NCBI GenBank assembly: GCA_016707005.1
Contig: JADJIQ010000005.1
Span: 1,260,001 to 1,324,000 of the forward strand
Length of the DNA: 64,000 nt
Origin: Ignavibacteria bacterium
GTDB lineage: Bacteria; Bacteroidota; Ignavibacteria; Kapaibacteriales; Kapaibacteriaceae
Direction: 5' to 3'
Under the pieces are notes generated by a model. It had not been told where the DNA came from. It made no database searches and was given only the letters and a program-made list of their open reading frames with translations. Position 1 is the first letter of the stretch. Each line of letters starts with the position of its first letter. This document shows positions 45,410-56,500 of this stretch, piece by piece. Made by a program: the position numbers and the translations under genes.

Positions 45410-47419
45410 ATGAAGTCTCTTCTCCTTCTTCTCTGTGTTATTTGCACGGTCTCCGTGGCTTCTGCTGATACGCTCTATGTAGCGCCGATCGCAGAACCGG
45501 GTGGCGACGGACAGAGTTGGAACACGGCGTTTCGCTCGTTGAATTTTGCCTTCGCTGATTGGGCAGACGGCGATGAGATCTGGCTTGCGAACGGAACATA
45601 TGCTATGCCCGATTCCGGCATGCGCATCAAGAATGGAATGAAGATCTATGGTGGATTCAAGGGTTCTGAAACACGCAGAGAGCAACGTGATTGGTATCGC
45701 AACCTGACAATTCTCCGCTCGGAAGGTGGACGAACTGTTCTGCGTGCGTCAAGTTGCGACTCTACGACGCGTATCGACGGACTTGTGCTAGAAGGCGCTA
45801 CCGTATCTGCCCTGATCGTGTCAGGGGGCGAGCCAAGATTGTTTAACTGTCACTTCCGTAACAATACATCAGGTGTGATGGGTGCTGCCATCCTTGCAAC
45901 CGGGATAGGTCGCATGCGCGTGGAGTACTGCGTCTTTGAAGGTAATGTATCGGAAGGTAAGGGCGGTGCCGTATACATTCTGAACTCCACAGCGGATACA
46001 AAGGGATTTGGACCGTTCATCGGACAGTGCTTGTTCGTCAACAATCAGGCTGATGAAGGCGGAGGCATCTGGTTCGAACAATGTGCGGGAATGCCACAGA
46101 TCGCCTCGTCTGTCTTCCACGGAAACAAGACTGCCAGCTTTGGAGGCGCCATCGGTTGCATTAGTTCCTACGTATACATCACCAACACGACCTTCTCGCG
46201 TAATGTATCGCTTTCCACAACACTACCGGGCGGACGCACACTCTATACCAATGGCGGACATTTGCAGAACAGTATCATCTGGAATGGTGATGATGATACA
46301 ACGCAACATATCGGGACGTATGAGGTTGAAGGTGATACGATGAAGTTCACGTCGCTGTCCAATGTGGTGGAGCGTGACTTTGTGAACGGTTTTTGGCAGA
46401 ACGATCCGGTATTTGAAAACGCAGACAATGTGAATGGTCCGGATGGTTTCTTCGGTACGGATGATGACGGACTTGCACTCTCCTCGTTCTCTGCGGTTCG
46501 TAATGCAGGTGTCATCGACAAGTTCGTGAACCACCGTCAGCAAGATGTGATCGGCAATCCGCGCTTAGCCGGACGGAAGATCGACCTCGGAGCATACGAG
46601 TCTCAACGGTCAGGTCGTGTTGGATACCGCGAGGTGATGGAAGAAATGCGCACGGGCAAACTCGTCTTCATGTTCCGTCACGGAAAGACTGACTGGGACC
46701 AAAAGGATCCGGGTCCGGAACCGAGCTGCTTCCCTGGACGAAATCTTATCGCTGAAGGTCGCGAGCAATGCACAGGAATCGGCGCCCAGCAACGTGCGCT
46801 TGGTGTCTCAGTCGGTGATGCATTCTCAAGCCCTGTGTGTCGGTGCTGGGAAACCCTCGACAAAATGGTTGGTCGTCACGAAAAGAAGAGCCATTGGGCT
46901 AGTGGTGGCGGAGATGCCGTTACCGCGGCAAGACTTCTTGACCTAGAAACGGTACCAACAAACGGTAATCGTGTTATCTCCACGCATGATGCAGTTGCTA
47001 ACCTCGTCTTCAATCCTGCTGGCGATGGTGAGATCATGACCACTGCCGAATTGATGGAAGGTGATGCACTCATTGTTCGTCCGTCAGGCGACACCATGGA
47101 AGTCATCGCGCAATGGTGCTCTGATACATGGGAACGTTATCATGTGCGCTTCCCAGACGACGCTACATCGGTCGATGATGATCGTCAGATCCGGTATGAG
47201 AACATCGTTGTCTCGCCAACGCCAGCCAATGACATTGTGCGGATCAGCGCCGATAGGGCATGCACCGTGCGTGTTGTGGACATGACCGGGCGAGTTGTTG
47301 CCTCTGTGGCACTTCTCGGCAATGGTCAGCCCCTTGACCTTAACGTTGCAAGCTGGACATCGGGGTTGTATTCCATCATTGGCGAAAACGTATCCGGCAG
47401 GATCGTCATCACTCGCTGA
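45410..47419 (+). CDS. Secreted beta-helix protein fused to a histidine phosphatase domain, with T9SS tail
   Basis: 669 residues. Signal peptide to about residue 20 (VASAD). Residues about 25-400 form a right-handed beta-helix of the outer-membrane-adhesin/DUF1565 type (LYVAPIAEPGGDGQSWNTAF, then stacked short strands with FRNNTSG and FEGNVSEGKGGA). Residues about 415-580 are a histidine phosphatase: phosphate-accepting His424 in FMFRHGKTDWD, Arg478 in SSPVCRCWET and second His526 in VISTHDAVANL, ending MEGDALIVRPSGDTMEVIAQW. The final 65 residues (IVVSPTPANDIVRISAD ... WTSGLYSI) are a T9SS sorting domain. Catalytic residues look intact, so phosphatase activity outside the cell is plausible. 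The 3' end overlaps the convergent symporter gene by 11 bases. Confidence 0.83.
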   Translation: MKSLLLLLCVICTVSVASADTLYVAPIAEPGGDGQSWNTAFRSLNFAFADWADGDEIWLANGTYAMPDSGMRIKNGMKIYGGFKGSETRREQRDWYRNLTILRSEGGRTVLRASSCDSTTRIDGLVLEGATVSALIVSGGEPRLFNCHFRNNTSGVMGAAILATGIGRMRVEYCVFEGNVSEGKGGAVYILNSTADTKGFGPFIGQCLFVNNQADEGGGIWFEQCAGMPQIASSVFHGNKTASFGGAIGCISSYVYITNTTFSRNVSLSTTLPGGRTLYTNGGHLQNSIIWNGDDDTTQHIGTYEVEGDTMKFTSLSNVVERDFVNGFWQNDPVFENADNVNGPDGFFGTDDDGLALSSFSAVRNAGVIDKFVNHRQQDVIGNPRLAGRKIDLGAYESQRSGRVGYREVMEEMRTGKLVFMFRHGKTDWDQKDPGPEPSCFPGRNLIAEGREQCTGIGAQQRALGVSVGDAFSSPVCRCWETLDKMVGRHEKKSHWASGGGDAVTAARLLDLETVPTNGNRVISTHDAVANLVFNPAGDGEIMTTAELMEGDALIVRPSGDTMEVIAQWCSDTWERYHVRFPDDATSVDDDRQIRYENIVVSPTPANDIVRISADRACTVRVVDMTGRVVASVALLGNGQPLDLNVASWTSGLYSIIGENVSGRIVITR

Positions 47420-48677
47420 TGAGCCCCTTGCCATAGGCCTTTGCCTTGGCATCGTCGAACACCCCTTCCCATCGCGCAACAACAACACTTGCCAGGCAGT
47501 TGCCGACGAGGTTCACACTAGTGCGTGCCATGTCCATGAATTCGTCTACACCGAAGATCATGGCCACAGCTATCGGTCCGTAGTGTTGAAGATGGGGCGG
47601 AAGGAAGGTTGAGAGTGTTGCAAGCAAGATCACGAGTGATGCGCGCGGCACAGCAGCTACACCCTTTGACGTGATCATGAGGGCGAACATCATCGTGATC
47701 TGTTGTCCGATATCGAAGGAGAATCCAGCTGCAGTGGTTGCTACGGCCTGCATCACAAAGACGCTGGCCATTGAGAGGTAGAGTGTTGTTCCGTCGAGAT
47801 TGAACGTGTAGCCGGCCGGCATCACGAATCCAACAACATGCTTTGGAACGCCAAACGACTCCATGCGTTCCATTGCCATCGGCAGGGCACTCTCACTCGA
47901 TGTTGTCACGAAAGCTAATGTAAAGGGCTCACGTATTGCCTTGATGAAGGGGCGAAGCGGTACACGGGCAATGAGAATCACGGCACCAAGAACAAAGACC
48001 ACAAAGAGGACGAGTGCCACATAGAGCGATCCAATGAGCATGCCGAGCGAGGCAAGGATCGACAGGCCCTGATGTCCAATGGTGGCAGCCATTGCAGCAC
48101 CAATGCCGATCGGTGCATAAAGCATGATGATGTTCGTGAACTTGAACATCGTCTGGGCAAGCGAGTCGCACCATTCAACAACAGGACGTGCCTTTTCTCC
48201 AATGGCGTTCAGCGCGAGGGCGAAGATCACCGAGAACGTAACGATCTGCAACACGTCTCCCTTTGCCATTGCATCGATGATGCTGGTAGGGAAGATGTGA
48301 ATGATGGTTTCGATGATCGTCTTCGGATGGTTCTGTGCGATGGCACCTAATGTTCCGGGATCTCCAACCAACGTGATGCCTACACCCGGCTGTACGATGT
48401 TCACCACGAGAAGCCCGATGAACAACGCAAGTGTAGTGACGATCTCGAAGTAGACGATGGACTTCAGGCCCATGCGTCCTACGCCCTTGGCATGCCCACC
48501 GCCGGCGATGCCAACCACAACCGTTGCAAAAACGAGGGGCGCGATGATCGACTTGATCAGGTGCAGGAAGATGTCGCGCAACCAACCGATCTGCGTCCCG
48601 AACTCCGGAGCAAAGTGTCCAATGGCAACACCAATCACAACGCCGAGCAGGATCTGTTTGGTGAGGGAGAGTCGCAT
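47409..48677 (-). CDS. Dicarboxylate/amino acid:cation symporter (DAACS, GltP/DctA type)
   Basis: 422 residues with eight membrane segments and two re-entrant loops. The serine-rich hairpin TTSSESALPMAMERM (about residues 260-275), the MPAGYTFNLDGTTLY stretch and the SKGVAAVPRASLV-like helix are the transport-site hallmarks. Takes up glutamate, aspartate or C4-dicarboxylates with Na+ or H+. Monocistronic. Confidence 0.94.
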   Translation of the reverse strand: MRLSLTKQILLGVVIGVAIGHFAPEFGTQIGWLRDIFLHLIKSIIAPLVFATVVVGIAGGGHAKGVGRMGLKSIVYFEIVTTLALFIGLLVVNIVQPGVGITLVGDPGTLGAIAQNHPKTIIETIIHIFPTSIIDAMAKGDVLQIVTFSVIFALALNAIGEKARPVVEWCDSLAQTMFKFTNIIMLYAPIGIGAAMAATIGHQGLSILASLGMLIGSLYVALVLFVVFVLGAVILIARVPLRPFIKAIREPFTLAFVTTSSESALPMAMERMESFGVPKHVVGFVMPAGYTFNLDGTTLYLSMASVFVMQAVATTAAGFSFDIGQQITMMFALMITSKGVAAVPRASLVILLATLSTFLPPHLQHYGPIAVAMIFGVDEFMDMARTSVNLVGNCLASVVVARWEGVFDDAKAKAYGKGLISE

Positions 48678-48695
48678 GTAGCGCCTAATGACTGA

Positions 48696-50534
48696 TTACC
48701 AATGACAAATGACCGAAGATTGCGTGCCAATGCGCACAACATACAAACCGCGGGGTGTTTGGTTAAGATCAATGTGAATCGTGTGATCGTTGACCATACG
48801 CAAAGGTGCTGTCATGGTGCTGCCCAGCAATGAGTGGACGCTGATGTCAGAAGTTGTGAGACTCATGTCGTTCGAGAGTACCATTGCTTCGTTTGTGACT
48901 GAGTTGTAGGTGATCGACAGGGGGCTTGGAGAATAGTGATCATCGGCAACGTTGGTTGAGGTGCCGATGATATCGCGTAGAGCTTGCATCTTATGGTTGC
49001 GATCCGGTTCACTTGGGTCATCAGTGATGCCCCAACAACCATAGCGGTTGTAGCCGGAGGCGAGCGTGAAATACATCGCAAGGCCGCCGTCGAGATCCCT
49101 CCAGCCGGCGAGGTAGTTCGCCTTGAGTACATCGGACATGGCCTCTGTGCGATGCGAGAGGATCTGTGGGCCGAGATTCACGGTGCCTCCGCCGGCAGGC
49201 ATATGCGGGCCGCCTTCGTAGGATGTGGAGCCCCCTACAAGCTGCCATTGATCTGCCTTGTTGATATGGTTGAGTCGATAGAACGGAGAAGAGGGGTTGA
49301 CGATCTGGTCATTGATGTCTTCGAGCATGCCATCGTTGATCGATGACGGATCCGGACTGTTGTCCTTCGTTGACCCGAAGTACAACGCCGTGCTCGTGGC
49401 ATAGATGAAGTTTTTCGGTTCACCAAAGGTGCGCTGAATGTAGCGGAGGTGGTTGTCGCTGCGACCATGGTAGGCGTGTTGTCCGGCCATGATCACACGA
49501 ATGCGGTTGTTGATCGCCCCCTGACCAAAGACCGTTGCAAACCACTTGGACAGCAACACGGTTCGATGAGCATGATTATCGTCGAACGTGATCCCCCGTG
49601 ATGCTGCTTCCGCCGCGTTGTATGGACCATGTGTTAACTGCGTTGGACTCCATACTTCATTGCTACTCTCAACGTAGATGTTGATCGATGGATCGAGATC
49701 GCGTTGGAGCATCGCAGCAAGGGATGTGACGTAGGTGGAGTCACACGACATATGGATGTTGACCCAAATGTCCTTCTTGAGCGTGTTGCCAAGCTCCACG
49801 ATGTACTCCCAACACCAGCCATCGCGCTTGCCATTGAGAGAGGCCATCGAGACCTGAGCTGCATCATCCGGCGTCTTACGTCGGTGCCATGTTGTTTGTG
49901 CTGGAAACGTTGGTTCTCCATCCCAAATGTTCTGAACGTTGTAGAAACGGTAGCAGGCAAAGTCCGCTGCCGCACACAGTTTCAAGAATGCATCGGTAAA
50001 GGTTGATCGATCTCCGCGCAGATAACCGGGACGATTAACACTAAGCCCCGTGATCCCTGAGTTCGGAGTTGAAAGGGGCACACGTCTCGTTTGCGTGAAC
50101 GACAGAAACACCAGCCCATGATTGGGGCTATTGCGTCCGCCTACCACAACATCAAACGTGGTAATGTTTGTTGATGCTGTGTAGATAAGATTTTCGATCG
50201 AAACACTGGTCCCGGAAACGGCAACATTTGCTTGACCTGTGAACTGCGCCTCGTAGCGGCCACTGTTGTCAATTCGATATCTCTCCGGATCATCGATCGC
50301 GCCATTCCATTCCGTTGCCGGACGTCCATCTAGGAGAACAAGATCGAAGTCGCTTGTTGGCCATCCAAGCGAGTCGTAACCCGTTGCCTTGGAATACCGT
50401 GCCGTATGCTTGACGATGTTCACAAAGGCATTCGCGTTGTCGAGGTTCACACCCATCGCAAAGGTCGGCCGTGATTGGGCATGCGCCTCGTGAATCGTGA
50501 GGACAACAGCGAGGAGAAGGATGAAGTGTCTCAT
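48696..50534 (-). CDS. Secreted clan GH-A-like glycosidase with T9SS sorting domain
   Basis: 612 residues. Signal peptide to about residue 19 (EAHAQ). A TIM-barrel-like domain follows: MGVNLDNANAF, ACYRFYNVQNIWDGEPTF and the acid/base motif IYVESSNEVW with Glu293 preceded by Asn292, the typical NE of clan GH-A. The second catalytic Glu is not obvious. The last ~80 residues (YSPSPLSITYN ... TPRGLYVVRIG) form a T9SS domain. The start at 50534 (MRHFILLLAV) is chosen because upstream codons add 46 residues that would mask the signal peptide. Substrate unknown. Confidence 0.75.
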   Translation of the reverse strand: MRHFILLLAVVLTIHEAHAQSRPTFAMGVNLDNANAFVNIVKHTARYSKATGYDSLGWPTSDFDLVLLDGRPATEWNGAIDDPERYRIDNSGRYEAQFTGQANVAVSGTSVSIENLIYTASTNITTFDVVVGGRNSPNHGLVFLSFTQTRRVPLSTPNSGITGLSVNRPGYLRGDRSTFTDAFLKLCAAADFACYRFYNVQNIWDGEPTFPAQTTWHRRKTPDDAAQVSMASLNGKRDGWCWEYIVELGNTLKKDIWVNIHMSCDSTYVTSLAAMLQRDLDPSINIYVESSNEVWSPTQLTHGPYNAAEAASRGITFDDNHAHRTVLLSKWFATVFGQGAINNRIRVIMAGQHAYHGRSDNHLRYIQRTFGEPKNFIYATSTALYFGSTKDNSPDPSSINDGMLEDINDQIVNPSSPFYRLNHINKADQWQLVGGSTSYEGGPHMPAGGGTVNLGPQILSHRTEAMSDVLKANYLAGWRDLDGGLAMYFTLASGYNRYGCWGITDDPSEPDRNHKMQALRDIIGTSTNVADDHYSPSPLSITYNSVTNEAMVLSNDMSLTTSDISVHSLLGSTMTAPLRMVNDHTIHIDLNQTPRGLYVVRIGTQSSVICHW

Positions 50535-50713
50535 CCCGTAATATACCGTACCTCGCTGGACCGATTCCGATGGTCGGCTTCCAGACCCTCGATAGTCGGC
50601 AAAGTGTCTAGACTGCAGTCCACGTAATGAGCAGGTTCTGACGTGCCTGGAGCGCAGTTGAATAGCACACATGATTCAGATTGCGGGTATCGTTGTAGGT
50701 TTGAACCAAGCTT

Positions 50714-52018
50714 ATGAATTCAGCTTTTCTCCTCGTTGCGTTGTTCCTACTGTGGAACGGAACTGACCTCACTGCACAGAGTGTTGCGGTTGGGCAGGCT
50801 CATACGCTCTTCCTTTGTAGAGATGGCACCGTTTGGGCTGTTGGAAAAAATGATCTCGGACAGCTTGGCGACGGAACGTTCAAACCTGCAGTTGTTCCTC
50901 ATCGCATCGAAGGGCTCGAGGGCGTTAAAGCAGTAGCCGCTGGTGCGTTGAACTCATTGTTCTTGAAGCACGATAGTACCGTGTGGGTAGTTGGTTTGAA
51001 TGACAGAGGGCAGCTTGGGAGTAATCCGTTTGGACTAGTAGAGCTCCCACGTCCGATTCCTGATCTAAGGGATGTCGTCGCTATCCGTGCAGGCTATGAT
51101 TATTCGATGTTTCTAAAGAGTGATGGCACGGTGTGGGTCATGGGAGCCAATCATAATGGGCAGCTCGGTGATAGCACAACAACAGATCGTGCCACGCCAA
51201 CTCGTGTTGCCGCACTGTCCGATGTAATAGCTATTTCCGCAGGAATCAACCACGCGCTGTTTCTGAAACGCGACAGTACCGTGTGGGCTACGGGAATCAA
51301 TAATTCCGGTCAACTCGGCATAATGAGCCTCTCCTCCTCAAGCTATCCCGTCAAAGTGCAGCGTATCACGAAAATCATAGACATCGCAGCAGGCGGGGAG
51401 TTCTCACTCTTTCTTCGATTTGATGGAACAGTTTTTGCAACAGGTGACAATGCTGAATGGCAACTCGGAGCAAGTACACATACTACCCAAATTGGCGCCG
51501 AGCAGATTAGTGGGTTGCATGATATCGTTAAAGTTTCTGCAGGATACGACCATGGCTTGTTTGTAAAACCGGATGGCTCAGTATGGGGCTTGGGGCTGAA
51601 CGCTAGCTTTCAGTTAGGAGACAGCGTCACTACGAATAAATCGACACCAGTAAGAATTGGCGATTTGCGGAATATTGAAGAAGTGGCATGCGGGCACAGA
51701 AACTCGTTTTTTATGAATCCTGATGGGTCATTCCTTGGCATCGGAAGTAACATCTACGATCAGTTGGGAAATGACTCGAGGCGCGATCATTTCGTTCCAG
51801 TAAGTCCTCTTGGAGTGTGCCTCAACACGAGTGTAGAAAGTCAGATACCCCAACCATTGGCAGATGAAACGTCAACTTGTTCAGACCCAGAAATCTATAG
51901 CCTTCAAGGCATACGCATTACTTCGACGTCAATCGATGATCTTCCCTGTGGATTGTACATTATTGTTCGCGTTTGTAACAAGGGGCTCAATGTCCAAAAG
52001 CTTGTCAAAAACGAATAA
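50714..52018 (+). CDS. Secreted RCC1-repeat beta-propeller protein with short T9SS-like tail
   Basis: 434 residues. Signal peptide to about residue 21 (LTAQS). Seven RCC1-type repeats of about 50 residues with the pattern GTVWAVGKNDLGQLGDG followed by VKAVAAGALNSLFLK, making one propeller (about 25-365). The tail (DLPCGLYIIVRV) resembles the last strand pair of a T9SS domain. No enzymatic motif; probably a binding protein. The gene uses more A/T-ending codons than its neighbours, which could mean recent transfer, but I could not measure it. Confidence 0.8.
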   Translation: MNSAFLLVALFLLWNGTDLTAQSVAVGQAHTLFLCRDGTVWAVGKNDLGQLGDGTFKPAVVPHRIEGLEGVKAVAAGALNSLFLKHDSTVWVVGLNDRGQLGSNPFGLVELPRPIPDLRDVVAIRAGYDYSMFLKSDGTVWVMGANHNGQLGDSTTTDRATPTRVAALSDVIAISAGINHALFLKRDSTVWATGINNSGQLGIMSLSSSSYPVKVQRITKIIDIAAGGEFSLFLRFDGTVFATGDNAEWQLGASTHTTQIGAEQISGLHDIVKVSAGYDHGLFVKPDGSVWGLGLNASFQLGDSVTTNKSTPVRIGDLRNIEEVACGHRNSFFMNPDGSFLGIGSNIYDQLGNDSRRDHFVPVSPLGVCLNTSVESQIPQPLADETSTCSDPEIYSLQGIRITSTSIDDLPCGLYIIVRVCNKGLNVQKLVKNE

Positions 52019-52053
52019 TCTTGATCCAGTTGCACAGGTCGCTTGTAAGCCCA

Positions 52054-53256
52054 ATGGAATTCCTCGCCTTTCTCCAGCTCCGCCTCTTTCTCGCCATGGG
52101 ATGGCACATGCAGGCACTCGTTGTGAGTTGGTACGTGTATGCGCTCACGCACGACCCGCTGATGTTGGCAATGGTAGGATTGGCTGAAGCGATCCCTGCT
52201 ATTGGTCTAGCGCTCCCATCCGGATATTTCGTTGACCGAATGGACAAGCGGAAGGGGATACGTATTGCGGTCTTCATGATCATTGTCTCTGCCATCGTTT
52301 CGGCCGTGCTTGTGCAGCCGTGGGTTGCAGCAGAGTATGGATCAGGTCCGGTCATCATCGGGCTTCTTGCGATGATCATGATCAATGGCAGTGCGCGGGC
52401 GATCTATTCACCATCAATGTTCAGTGCATTGGGGCAGATCGTTCCTCGCGACGAGATAGCACGCGCATCAGCTATGAGCAGTTCTGTATGGCAGGGGGCG
52501 ATGATTGCGGGCCCATTGCTCGGTGGGCTGATCTACGGACTCTATGGAGTGGGCGTTGCTGCCATCGTGTATGTGGGGCTGATGGTCCTTGGGGGAACGG
52601 GCTCACTACGATTGACTCCTAAGCCCCCTATCGAACAAACAGAACGACGATCGATGAAGCAGGATCTTACGCTTGGCATACGATTCATCTTCTCACGTCC
52701 GGTGATCCTTGGTGCGTTGTCGCTAGATCTTTTTGCCGTTCTTTTCGGCGGAGTGGTTGCACTGCTACCTGTCTTTGCTCACGATATCCTGCACGTAGGA
52801 GAATCTGGTCTTGGACTCCTGCGTGCTGCTATGAGCATTGGCAGTGTTTCGATGATGGCCTTCCTTTCGTGGAAGCCAATTGGTAAACATGCCGGACGGT
52901 ACATGTTGTGGTCGGTGGCAGGCTTCGGTGTTTGCATGCTTGCATTTTCTGCCAGCACCGTCTTTGCCTTGAGTGTTGCCATTCTCATCATCGCCGGTTC
53001 CTTCGACGCCGTGAGTGTTGTTGTGCGACATACCATCCTCCAACTCGAAACCCCTGAGGATATGAAGGGGCGAGTGGCCGCCGCCAACACCATGTTCATC
53101 TCCAGCTCAAACGAACTCGGTGCCGTAGAGAGTGGCATTGCTGCAAAACTCTTCGGCACCGTCCCGAGTGTAGTACTTGGTGGAATGATGACGTTGCTTG
53201 TGGTGGGGATCGTTGCGTGGAAGAACCCGAAGCTGAGACGAATGGATATGAGATGA
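52054..53256 (+). CDS. MFS transporter (EntS/MFS_3-like)
   Basis: About 400 residues with 10-12 membrane segments. The loop motif GYFVDRMDKRKGIR after helix 2 is the MFS signature, and FSALGQIVPRDEIARASAMSSSVWQGAMIAGPLLGG is typical of the EntS-like exporter group. The start is uncertain: ATG at 52054 (MEFLAFLQLR) is chosen, but TTG at 52021, three bases after the RCC1 gene, is also open; neither has a clear ribosome site. Substrate unknown. The stop codon TGA is the first base triplet of the TGAC repeats. Confidence 0.87.
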   Translation: MEFLAFLQLRLFLAMGWHMQALVVSWYVYALTHDPLMLAMVGLAEAIPAIGLALPSGYFVDRMDKRKGIRIAVFMIIVSAIVSAVLVQPWVAAEYGSGPVIIGLLAMIMINGSARAIYSPSMFSALGQIVPRDEIARASAMSSSVWQGAMIAGPLLGGLIYGLYGVGVAAIVYVGLMVLGGTGSLRLTPKPPIEQTERRSMKQDLTLGIRFIFSRPVILGALSLDLFAVLFGGVVALLPVFAHDILHVGESGLGLLRAAMSIGSVSMMAFLSWKPIGKHAGRYMLWSVAGFGVCMLAFSASTVFALSVAILIIAGSFDAVSVVVRHTILQLETPEDMKGRVAAANTMFISSSNELGAVESGIAAKLFGTVPSVVLGGMMTLLVVGIVAWKNPKLRRMDMR

Positions 53257-53277
53257 CGGAATGACGGAATGACGGCA
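53254..53277. repeat. Three TGAC octamers at the end of the MFS gene
   Basis: TGACGGAA, TGACGGAA, TGACGGCA. The first TGA is the stop codon of the transporter gene. Third locus of the same repeat family. The rest of the 243-base convergent spacer (to 53499) holds no gene that I can see. Confidence 0.75.
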
Positions 53278-53482
53278 TTCTGTTGGGTGTTTGTGTTAGC
53301 TATTCAATGAGATGGGGCAGATATTGTCTCTACTTTAAGAAAATGAAGGGGTTCGCAACTCGTCGAAGCGTAACGCTTTACTACTGAGAAGATGCGTATG
53401 CACACACTTGAACGATCGATTTGAAGGTAGAGCGGTTCGTGTTATAAACGAGGTAGAGTTTTAGCAACGCAAAACGCCACTT

Positions 53483-53500
53483 AAGGAACATAGGTTCCTT
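53483..53500 (-). terminator. Weak hairpin behind the lipase-like gene
   Basis: Seven pairs AAGGAAC / GTTCCTT with loop ATAG, touching the stop codon of the minus-strand gene. No T-run, so termination by this alone is doubtful. Confidence 0.3.
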
Positions 53501-56500
53501 TATTCGGGGATGAACGTCACGAGTCTGTGTCGGGTAGGGGAGATAGCAACATCATACACGCCACGTGTGAGTGTGTCCAGTCCAACAACCAGTGTGGTCC
53601 CTGTTGTGTTCTTGACTGGGAAGATTTGCGATATACCGAGGAGATTGGTGATCGTCACTGAAGTGACATTTTCGAGATCGAACCCCATGATATTGAGGAT
53701 GCCGGTGCAAGGATTTGGATATACATTGAAGCAAGCTGAAGGGCTTGGCAGTCCGTTCACTGATGTTGCAGACCCTACACGTATGAATCTCCATGCCGTG
53801 TCGTGTTTTCCTGTTGAGTCAGCTACATCAAGCCCTACCACGGTCAGTCCGTCGCTCTCGATCGCGATCGATGTCTGCTTGGCGGTCACATCGCCTATGG
53901 TAGATGATCCGGAAGGGGGCTTTGCGTGTATCCACCATCGATAGTCGAGGGGGCCTCTTTCTGGGTCGTGTGACAACGAGCCATTGAGCTCAATGGTGCC
54001 AGGAGCATTGATCAATGTGTCGGCTCCAGCATCTGCTACCGGCGGTAGGTCAGCGGAAGTGCACTCGATACGCAATGAGTCCGCAAGGCCGCAACGTTTT
54101 GCTACAATGTAGGTGCTCCCCTCACCTATCATGCGCACCCAGCCATCTTCCGGGATGCAGATAGACGAATCTCGCGAAATGTAAACGGTGTTTTGATCGC
54201 GCTCAACATTCCGCTCGTACCCGTCATGGAATCGTGCGACCAAATCGAGTGGCTGCTTTGAATGTATGCCGTCTAACGTTAGAACAGAATCGCCACTGAA
54301 GTACAGCGCACTGCACGATGCCGGACCTTGGATGTTGATCATTGTCGAAGTGCTGAGGTCGTTGGATGTTGCGTTATTGACAACACCCAAGGCAACAATG
54401 TCCATTGGACCAAGAGCTGATGACATCGGTATTCCGAAGTCAAAAGTGAAGGGGGCGAGTGAGTCTGATGCTACCGTCCCACGATAGACCAAGATCACAC
54501 GATCAAGAGTAACGCCATCAAGTGGTTCAACGGAAACAGTGATGGTGGATCCCGGCACAATTGTAGCGTCTGGACTAGGCCCGTTGATGAAGATGAGCGG
54601 CGTTGGATCGAGAATTGCCTGCATGCCCAGAGAGACGTCGTGATCGCCCGTAGATGAAGTACGGATACCGGGTGGAAGCGTTGTGGCTTTCGACGAAAAC
54701 TCAGGGCCGTTGGACGGAGCATGAAGGAGTTGGAGCACACGTTGAGAGGCTCCTGAAGCTGAGTTGCAAACTCCGATGGTCTCACTGAACCCATCTGAAT
54801 GTGCTACACCTCGGAGAAGAGTGGTGCGTTCAGGGTCATGATCAAAGAGCAACCCGGCCTTCTGGCTGTTCTCGGATACCGTGAGGTCATTGGGAGCCCC
54901 GTTGAAAACAAATGAGAACGTGTTTGATGATAGATCGAGACCACCGATCACATCAATAAGGTCAATGAGGTAGTCGTTGGCTTCTTCTTGTTCAGTGGTA
55001 ACGACACTTGCGATTGTGTGTAGCCGAGGTTGTAATGACAGATAGTCGGGAAACGCCGATACCGTGATTACTGAAGAGGTTGGTCTAAGGTCGCCGACAA
55101 TACCTCCGCTGGCAGGGTCTTGTATCGTGCCTTTCACCACAAAAGCAGCAAGTGCTTTGTCGAGAAGTGCTGCGCGTACCGGATTGTTCACAACGGCATC
55201 TGCAAGAATGGAGCAATATGGAGAGCCAAGATGCGGCGAATCCAGGGAGATGAGTTTGTGAACGTGACCTGCACCGCCATTGCGACGTGTGAAAACGGTT
55301 GGCAATCGGGATGCCGCCATGTACCGCATGAGCACTGGACCAAGACTATGACCAACCACATCACCACGAACAGCAACGTGGTCAGTATAGGTGTTCACTA
55401 TCGAGGATTCGAGCCGAACCGGAATGCCGGTGCCCCAACGACCGATAATGTCGTCAACAGGCTTTGAGCTCTGACCGGCAAAGTCCAATCGCGTAATATG
55501 AAATCGAGGATCGGATGATGATGCCGTTGTGATCGGTGCAAAGTTGTTGAAGAGCGCGGGAGAACTCCAGATGCCATGGACCAAGATCAATGGTGGTCGA
55601 ACGATCTCTATGTCGATAAACGACTGGACGTCTCGCGCCGTTACTGCTAAGCGAATTTTTCGCAGTGTTCGCGCTGTATCAGATTGTTCTGCTACAAAGT
55701 CCTCGGGTGCATGATACACAACACCGCAGATGCCAACACCATTCTCAACGATGGGTTTGACGGATACCCGCGCTTGTGATACCTCGCTTCCGGCTGCAGA
55801 TAGCCATCCATCACGGTCTGGGTGGCCATAAGCCCCTTCAGCACAGTTTTCCGGAAGAAGAGAAACGCTTACTGCATCATTCATCCACGATGGAACAACG
55901 ATGCGCAGGACCAGTCGTGACGCACCATCGGCTGCACATCCTCGAACCTGATGTGTGCGTGGTAGCATCATCCATGCATCCGTTCTGATCTCACCTGCGT
56001 TATTGATGAGGTCTGGCCAAGGATCGAGGATCATCACTGATGGAGTGAACGAACGTGCATCAACATCAGCCGATTGTGCGGAAAGGAATGTCTGTTGTTG
56101 CGTTGTTCCGTCTACCATAACCATGTCTGAACCACAGTGCGGACGTGTGATAAGTGAGCCGTCATTACGGTTGATGATGAGTCTGCCACCCGAGCGTGTC
56201 CATGGTGAACAATGCCAAACGAGATCTGTTGTTTGGCTAGAAATGAACATGCCGTTTCCGAGATCACTCCCGGGACCTCCAACTGCAGCATTAGAAATAA
56301 AGACATGAGGTTGGCCGCCATCAGGCCGCACGGTGTATGCCAACATAGAACCGGACGGTGCAAAGAAGAATTGATCCGGGTGCTCTGCTGCTACATTTTT
56401 TGTTGTTCTGATCTCACGCACTTCTCGCGAAAAAATATCGACAACAAAGATGCCTTCGCTACCTACACGATAGGTCCGTGTTGTATCCGTGGGGTACGGA

